Shown one piece after another: positions 54,905 through 64,000 of a stretch of 64,000 nucleotides of DNA (the first letter of the stretch is position 1; the number at the start of each line of letters is the position of its first letter). Made by a program: the position numbers and the translations under genes. The stretch is taken from positions 13,644,905 through 13,708,904 of the forward strand of contig CM020512.1 of NCBI GenBank assembly GCA_009823395.1. The letters run 5' to 3'. The notes beneath the pieces are model-generated. The model did not search any database and was not told where the DNA came from. It saw only the letters and a list, made by a program, of their open reading frames with translations. This stretch comes from Thamnaconus septentrionalis (lineage: Eukaryota > Chordata > Actinopteri > Tetraodontiformes > Monacanthidae).

Positions 54905-55523
54905 TTGACTGAAACTGAAGCCAAAACTCCTGCTCCCCTTTAAGCCCATATTGACATTTCCAAATTGTTTTAGCATCAATGTCATGTATAACATCTGCAA
55001 AAGCTCCAGGTTGCTTTGGATAAAACTGACTCAAGACAGATGATGCGATTGTTGCATATCCTTTTGAGGAATATTGCCAATAACATTGCAATCACACTTG
55101 ACGCATTTTTAGCTTGATCTGTCAAAGCCTACGCTAGGAGTTACAGCTTTCCTTGGTTCAATGCAATTTTTTTTGAAACAAAAAAAAAACAATTCCCTCC
55201 ATGCGCGCATCAGCATCAAGCATTTGTTGTTGTTCAAGGAGGCAATCGTTCACTAGCAATGTCATTCACAACTTTCAGGAAAGACCCTTCAGCAGACTCT
55301 GCACACACATGATTTGTCTCACTTCAGACCGCAGTCGTGTTGGTTCTTGGCAGGAGATAACCAATCACTGTATTTTTGTACTTGGACTGTGCCAGTGCAC
55401 AAAGCACGGGCTCTCAAAAACATGACTGACTTTGCTAGAAAGGTTGTCGCCAAACCAACTTCAACCACTTTGTATTTTTTATAAGCCTGAAGAATTAATT
55501 TGTATCTTTTAATATGGGACAGG

Positions 55524-55529
55524 AATAAA
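55524..55529 (+). terminator. Candidate poly(A) signal of QARS1
   Basis: AATAAA about 620 nt past the QARS1 stop, in AT-rich sequence before the CpG-rich QRICH1 promoter. Confidence 0.5.
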
Positions 55530-55899
55530 TAATATATCAAAAACATCATGTCTTTGTTTTGAAACCTGTGCTCAAGATAAGCGACAATGACACTGGACGT
55601 TTCAGTATCTGACATTCATATTTGTTTTCCATGACTTGCAAGGGGGCTAAAAAGGTTTCTGAACTAACATTATCTGTTTTAGTCGGTGAAAAGTATAGAC
55701 TCCACCGTACAAAACGCGGGCCGTGTCGTAGTACAGTACGTGGGAATTAACCCTCCACTGCCCAGAGCCCCTTGAGCATCGACCAGACGGCCAGTGTAAC
55801 TCTGAACGACTACCTTAAAACTTTGAGAAGACAGTGAGCCACTAGGAGCGCCTGGCCGACATAACAGGCTTTTAAGGTGGATCGTCATCTTCTTGATCT

Positions 55900-56240
55900 T
55901 GCCGGATGCTCCACTGGCGTGTGTCGCCTTTAACAGCCCGTCATTTTCCGCGATATCGTGCGTCGGAAATCTCGCGATGCCGACTCAGAGCTACAACTCG
56001 CCATCCCATTGGTCCAAGGGCATTGTTGTAAGATGGCGCCCACTGAAATATGAGTGGCTAAGAAAAAGAAAAACTACAGATAGCCATCTCACCAAAACCT
56101 GTAAATCTTTCCACCGGGGGTTTACAGAGGGGTGTGAGGAATATTTTGTCGTTCTGTGCGCTGCAAGACGAACCCGGTTTCCGGTGTAGAACAGCGGCTG
56201 TGGGTGGCTCCAGCCTCGGTGCCGTTAAGGAAGAGAGGTA
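55900..56240 (+). promoter_or_regulatory. QRICH1 promoter and 5' exon
   Basis: CpG-rich, with an inverted CCAAT box (CCCATTGGTCC near 56005) and a YY1-type AAGATGGCGCC at 56030-56040, which in housekeeping promoters often marks the start region. A donor AGAGAG/GTAGCT near 56236 would end a non-coding exon 1. No transcript evidence. Confidence 0.5.
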
Positions 56241-57280
56241 GCTACCGTTAGCCTGCTAATGTTAGCCTGTTAGCTGTGGCGATAACAGAAAAAATGACAG
56301 TGTAACCCTGGAGACACACAATTGCCTCCCATGCATCCGGCGCTCTCAATCCGTGTAAGATTAGCAGATTGTAGCTTGTCAATAAATAGTTGTATCGGCT
56401 GCTAAATGTCATTACATTTTTCCAACACAAATGTGGTTAGGTGTTATTTGCAAACAACACGCGGCTAGTTAGCCTTATACGGGAATAAGGGGTTGCCTTG
56501 TGCAATCAGCTGCTACAGTGATAATCGTTCCTTTAAATTAGTTTTGCGCTAAATTTTCATGCAATTTTACATATAGGGACAGTCTTCTCCACTGCTGTGA
56601 ATTCGGCAGCGGATTTTGGAAAGTGGCCGCGCTTTTGTCCCTGCTCGTTCACACGCCGCTAGAATTAACCCTTTCCTTTTACCATCTGACTATGGGTACA
56701 GGATCGCATGCTCAGTTATTTTGAAAACATGCAAACTTTTACTTTAAATTATAAGAGGCTTCATGCAATTTCATTAACCAAAATACGCAAATGCACTTCA
56801 CATACATTCCCAGATATTTAATAAATGGCCCATATCACGAGATTGTTATTTAAATTTAGTTAAATGGCATTGTTTATATATGCTACCAGTCAAAAGTTTG
56901 GACACACCTCATGCATTTGTTTTCCTTTTTTGAATTTTTTCAACTTTCTACACTGCAGATAGATACTGAAGACATCAAGTATATGAGCAAGATATATGTA
57001 ATTATGCAGCAAAGGAAAACACGTTGAATGACTGTAAATATGCTTTCTATGAAAGGTGGCAACACTTTTCTTGTGTCCTACATAATGTGTGTTCATGCGT
57101 AGTTTTGATGCCTTCGCTGAGAAACTGCAATGTCAATAGTCATGAGAATGAAAGAAAATTGACTGGTAGTGTAAATAATACATAGAAAGTTTCCAACGGC
57201 TGTATCTAATTGCAAACTCCTACAAATTCTGTTTTTGCTCAGACCCCCCCCCATCTCGTTAGAAGACACTGTTTTCAACA

Positions 57281-61393
<4,113 letters not shown>

Positions 61394-62517
61394 TCGGACA
61401 GTGAATGGACCGGGACGCTCTCCCCGCGCAGCCTGTTGGCCGCTCCTCGGTGGAGACCTCTTGTGGTCTCCTAAGGGCGCCATGTATATGTTTATACTCA
61501 TCGTGCGACGGCATATACCTAATCACGTTTACTGTACATCCACATAACAGCCAGTACAGATGATTTCAGGCAATCACTAATCCTCTTGTCTTCGCTCCCC
61601 TGCTTTTGTGTTTGGCCACAGGATGTAGAGTCTAATTCTATTATTTTTTTTTTCTTGAGTTAAATTGGACCCAAACGCCTATTTAAATATTATATTTAGC
61701 TGTTGGTTGTCTCTACCAATAGTCTTAAAGCAATGCTAGTTTTCTTTCCAGATCATGTTTTAATCTGTAACATATTTCATATATAAATATATAAATATAT
61801 TTTTTACAGAGCCACTTTGCTAATTATGGACATGAGTTGTTTTTTGTTGTTTTTTTTTGTGTTTTGTTGCCATTTCCCCTCAGCTGCCTTGATCGCAGTC
61901 CCATCTCAGTAAATTCCTTTCGTGGTGTTAAGACTCAAGTAGCCACACAGCAGGCGAAAAGCCCATATTCACTATTGATTCAAGTCACGCTAACTCTTCG
62001 TTTGAACCTGAGCCACACGCAAATTCACTTGTACTCCGCCGCTCTTCTCGCTCGGCAGTACTTAACCTCAGCAGGACATTGACCTTGCTGCAGTGTGTGT
62101 CCTGGCCACTCCACCTGCAGCCACTAGCACTTGGAGAGGGACGGAGGGAGGCTGATTGTCGCTGGATCCTCCTCTTCCTCTCCGCTGGCCGTCACCAAAC
62201 CACAAACCGCCCCAGGGGTGGATCTGTTGTATCATATGTGTTTATTACATGACAGAAAAAAAAGACTCTTGTGGAAAAACAACAACAACAAAAACCTGGG
62301 GTTATCCCTCAATGTTGTATACTGTATAAATACTCATAGACTCCTTCATGTACTGTAATGGGGTTGCAGTCATTTTAAGGAGAATGGCAGTGCCTGTGTG
62401 TTTTTGAAACATGACCTTTTTTTGTACAGCCACTTATACCATGTGTCTGCCTTTCTAGCAAGTCAGCTATCAGTTCTGCACACGCATCCTTACGTACCGG
62501 TAGCCTGCATTGTGTGA

Positions 62518-62567
62518 AATAAAATTATGCACAAAGGTTTTTTATATCAAGGAGAAGCTGAAATAAA
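62518..62567 (+). terminator. Candidate poly(A) signals of QRICH1
   Basis: AATAAA at 62518-62523 and again at 62562-62567, about 1.1 kb past the stop. Confidence 0.55.
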
Positions 62568-63204
62568 AGTCATCTCACTACCTAACTTTAGAACAGAAGC
62601 ATGTGACGGTACAAATACTTGGTCAGACTTGATTTTGTAACGAGTGTGAAAAAAATCTCTCACATCAGTATTCGCCTGCGCGCACAGGTGGAAGCAATCT
62701 TGCGCTCCACTTGAATTTCCTGGGAACTGAGAACGGGTTTCACCTGAACAGTGAGTGGTTGTATCAGTAGAAACTGCTGAGCGTTCAGTTTTTTTTCTCT
62801 GGACACTTCTACGGAAGGAGCTTGTTATGGTAAAGCGTGCTTGTCATTCATAGAGGGCAAGCTCGCCTGAAATTAACATTTTTGAAAATCTTATTTCCTA
62901 CATTTGTCGGTGGAGGTTCTGGTGATATTTTCTGATCTGCGGAACTGTTCCGGAGTTCATTCCCAGTACAATGGAAGCGCATGGCAGTCATGTAGTCACA
63001 TGTTAAAGCAATGTTTTGTTTTTTTAAGAAATAAAAATAACGGCTACTAATGTTAGTGGGTTGAGATCAGTTGGACTCCTGAATATATGTGGACAATACT
63101 CGTGGAGGACACAGCCATAGGATTCCACTGTATTGGCAATGGGTGCAAACAGTCAAAGCAGTTTTTGAGGGTGAGAAAATGTCACCGCAGTATGGAAGCA
63201 CATA

Positions 63205-63365
63205 GCTGCCACCCTAGAAAAAAAAAAAAGTTTTTTCATAACGTGAAAATGATCACGCAAAAACATGAAACTATCAGGTTATTTCATGACAAAAGTGATA
63301 TCTTCACATTATAACGTGAAAATTATCATGTAAAAACGTGATCGTTTTTTTTCTAGGGTTGCAGC
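63205..63365. mobile_element. Short inverted-repeat element (MITE)
   Basis: It begins GCTGCCACCCTAG followed by A-run and ends T-run then CTAGGGTTGCAGC, giving long inverted ends. Inside, AACGTGAAAATGATCACGC and AACGTGAAAATTATCATGT are near-identical direct repeats about 75 bp apart. 161 bp, non-coding. Confidence 0.65.
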
Positions 63366-63493
63366 AATACGCTTCCGTCCCACAAAATTGGGAAGAAATG
63401 GTTGAAATTTACATTTATGAGTAAACTGTCCCTTTAAAAAAACGTCTATTTTTTTTTATTTGCTGATATTTTTCAGCACAGGAGGCGTTTGCT

Positions 63494-63898
63494 TCAACTG
63501 AACCGTGAAGAGGACGGCAGCAGCCTCCTCAGTAGGTTGGCAGGGTTTAAAATCTGCTGCACCGGAGACTGTGTCTGACTAGACGGAGGCGTCTGTTGAT
63601 GGCTTCGCCTCCTCCTCCTCGTCCTGTTTCCTTGTGAAGAGGGTTCACTCTGCTGCGTGGATATGTTGGTGTGGGAAGAGGACCTTCTAGATTGCAGGGC
63701 TCTGGCATGCGAGAGAGAAAGTAGGGTTGGAGGGGTGGTTAAAAATCACAACACACACAAGTGGAAAAAAAAAAAAAAATGACATCACACGTTTCAATCA
63801 ACAGCAGAAGCATGTCCTGATTTAACTTGACGTTCTCACCCTGCTGAGGCTCCTCGGAGCCAGTGGAGCAAACACTGATGGGCAAATATGTACTGCTC
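63494..63898 (-). CDS. C-terminal exons of a receptor-type tyrosine phosphatase (partial)
   Basis: Two exons on the minus strand, 63898-63840 and 63701-63494. The first reads EQYIFAHQCLLHWLRG, closely resembling the final helix of tyrosine phosphatase domains (QYIF/QYVF then HQC), especially receptor types of the PTPRB/PTPRJ/PTPRO group. Exon phases join (59 nt ends in phase 2; the next exon supplies one base). The join gives an 88-residue end with a basic RTRRRRR stretch and the tail LLRRLLPSSSRFS before TGA. The rest of the gene lies beyond the right edge. No catalytic HCSAG motif is in the window, so the identification rests on one short motif and matched splice phases. Confidence 0.5.
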
Positions 63899-64000
63899 CT
63901 GTCGGCACACAAAGGAATGGAGAAGTGGTGGAAGTTGTTTTTGATGAGGGTGCACTGATTACTCACTCGTCGGGATTCGCACGCGAGAGGCAAATCACAG

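Larger units (their letters stand above)
54905..57280. other. QARS1 3' UTR, QRICH1 promoter and first intron
   Basis: Contains the QARS1 3' UTR with AATAAA at 55524-55529, the QRICH1 promoter (about 55900-56240), and AT-rich intron up to the acceptor region before 57281. No coding exon seen. Confidence 0.6.
61394..63493. other. QRICH1 3' UTR and convergent spacer
   Basis: QRICH1 3' UTR with poly(A) signals near 62518-62567, then AT-rich spacer with a MITE at 63205-63365. QRICH1 and the edge gene converge here. TTTATT at 63455-63460 is AATAAA for the minus-strand gene, 34 nt past its stop. No coding exon seen. Confidence 0.6.

Noticed and set aside
63739..63993. 84-residue minus-strand open frame at the right edge
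   Set aside because: Another frame over the same bases gives the phosphatase-like EQYIFAHQC motif with proper splice sites, which explains the region better.

Overview
This window is vertebrate nuclear DNA, almost certainly from a teleost fish. All genes are split by GT-AG introns, microsatellites and short transposon relics are common, and the cytosolic sulfotransferases look like the expanded SULT1/SULT3 branch of fish. All exon joins below were read by hand. Every junction keeps the frame except at one point in the PRRT3-like gene.

Left third (about 1-24.4 kb): a sulfotransferase (SULT) array. Five complete copies, called A, B, C, E and F here, lie head to tail on the minus strand (coding spans 1100-2828, 4283-6006, 7630-9466, 14374-17313, 18363-20561). 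A sixth minus copy, D (11840-13038), keeps only its 3' exons and half of exon 5, so it is a truncated pseudogene. A seventh, intact copy, G (22534-24410), is on the plus strand and head to head with F. A, B, C and G start translation in the exon that carries the PAPS loop. E and F have an extra 21-nt first coding exon and form a second subfamily. The last exon and the 3' flank are nearly the same in A-F even where upstream exons differ, which suggests tandem duplication plus gene conversion. All complete copies keep the TYPKAGTTW loop, the KTHLP catalytic histidine, RNAKD and the C-terminal dimer motif, so they should be cytosolic enzymes that use PAPS to sulfate small phenolic, hormone-like or xenobiotic acceptors.

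Middle (about 24.4-45 kb): a transposon-scarred spacer, then a PRRT3-like gene (minus, 27405-32667; three coding exons, with a one-base frame break near 28.78 kb in this sequence), then about 12 kb with no recognisable coding exon. That stretch holds a degraded LINE and a GC-rich island that may be the distal PRRT3 promoter.

Right third (45-64 kb): OGG1 (minus, 45064-47595, 8-oxoguanine DNA glycosylase), QARS1 (plus, 48869-54904, glutaminyl-tRNA synthetase, 23 coding exons) and QRICH1 (plus, 57281-61393, 11 coding exons). At the right edge are two exons that look like the C-terminal end of a receptor-type tyrosine phosphatase on the minus strand. In human, PRRT3 and OGG1 lie in 3p25.3 and QARS1-QRICH1 in 3p21.31, so this window joins two human 3p neighbourhoods. 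OGG1 and QARS1 are divergent across a 1.27-kb promoter region. These genes are not a functional pathway; only the SULT array is a set of related functions. I found no wholly new system. The most notable points are the SULT array history, the PRRT3 frame break, a GC-AG intron in QARS1, an acidic insert in OGG1 and several short inverted-repeat elements.
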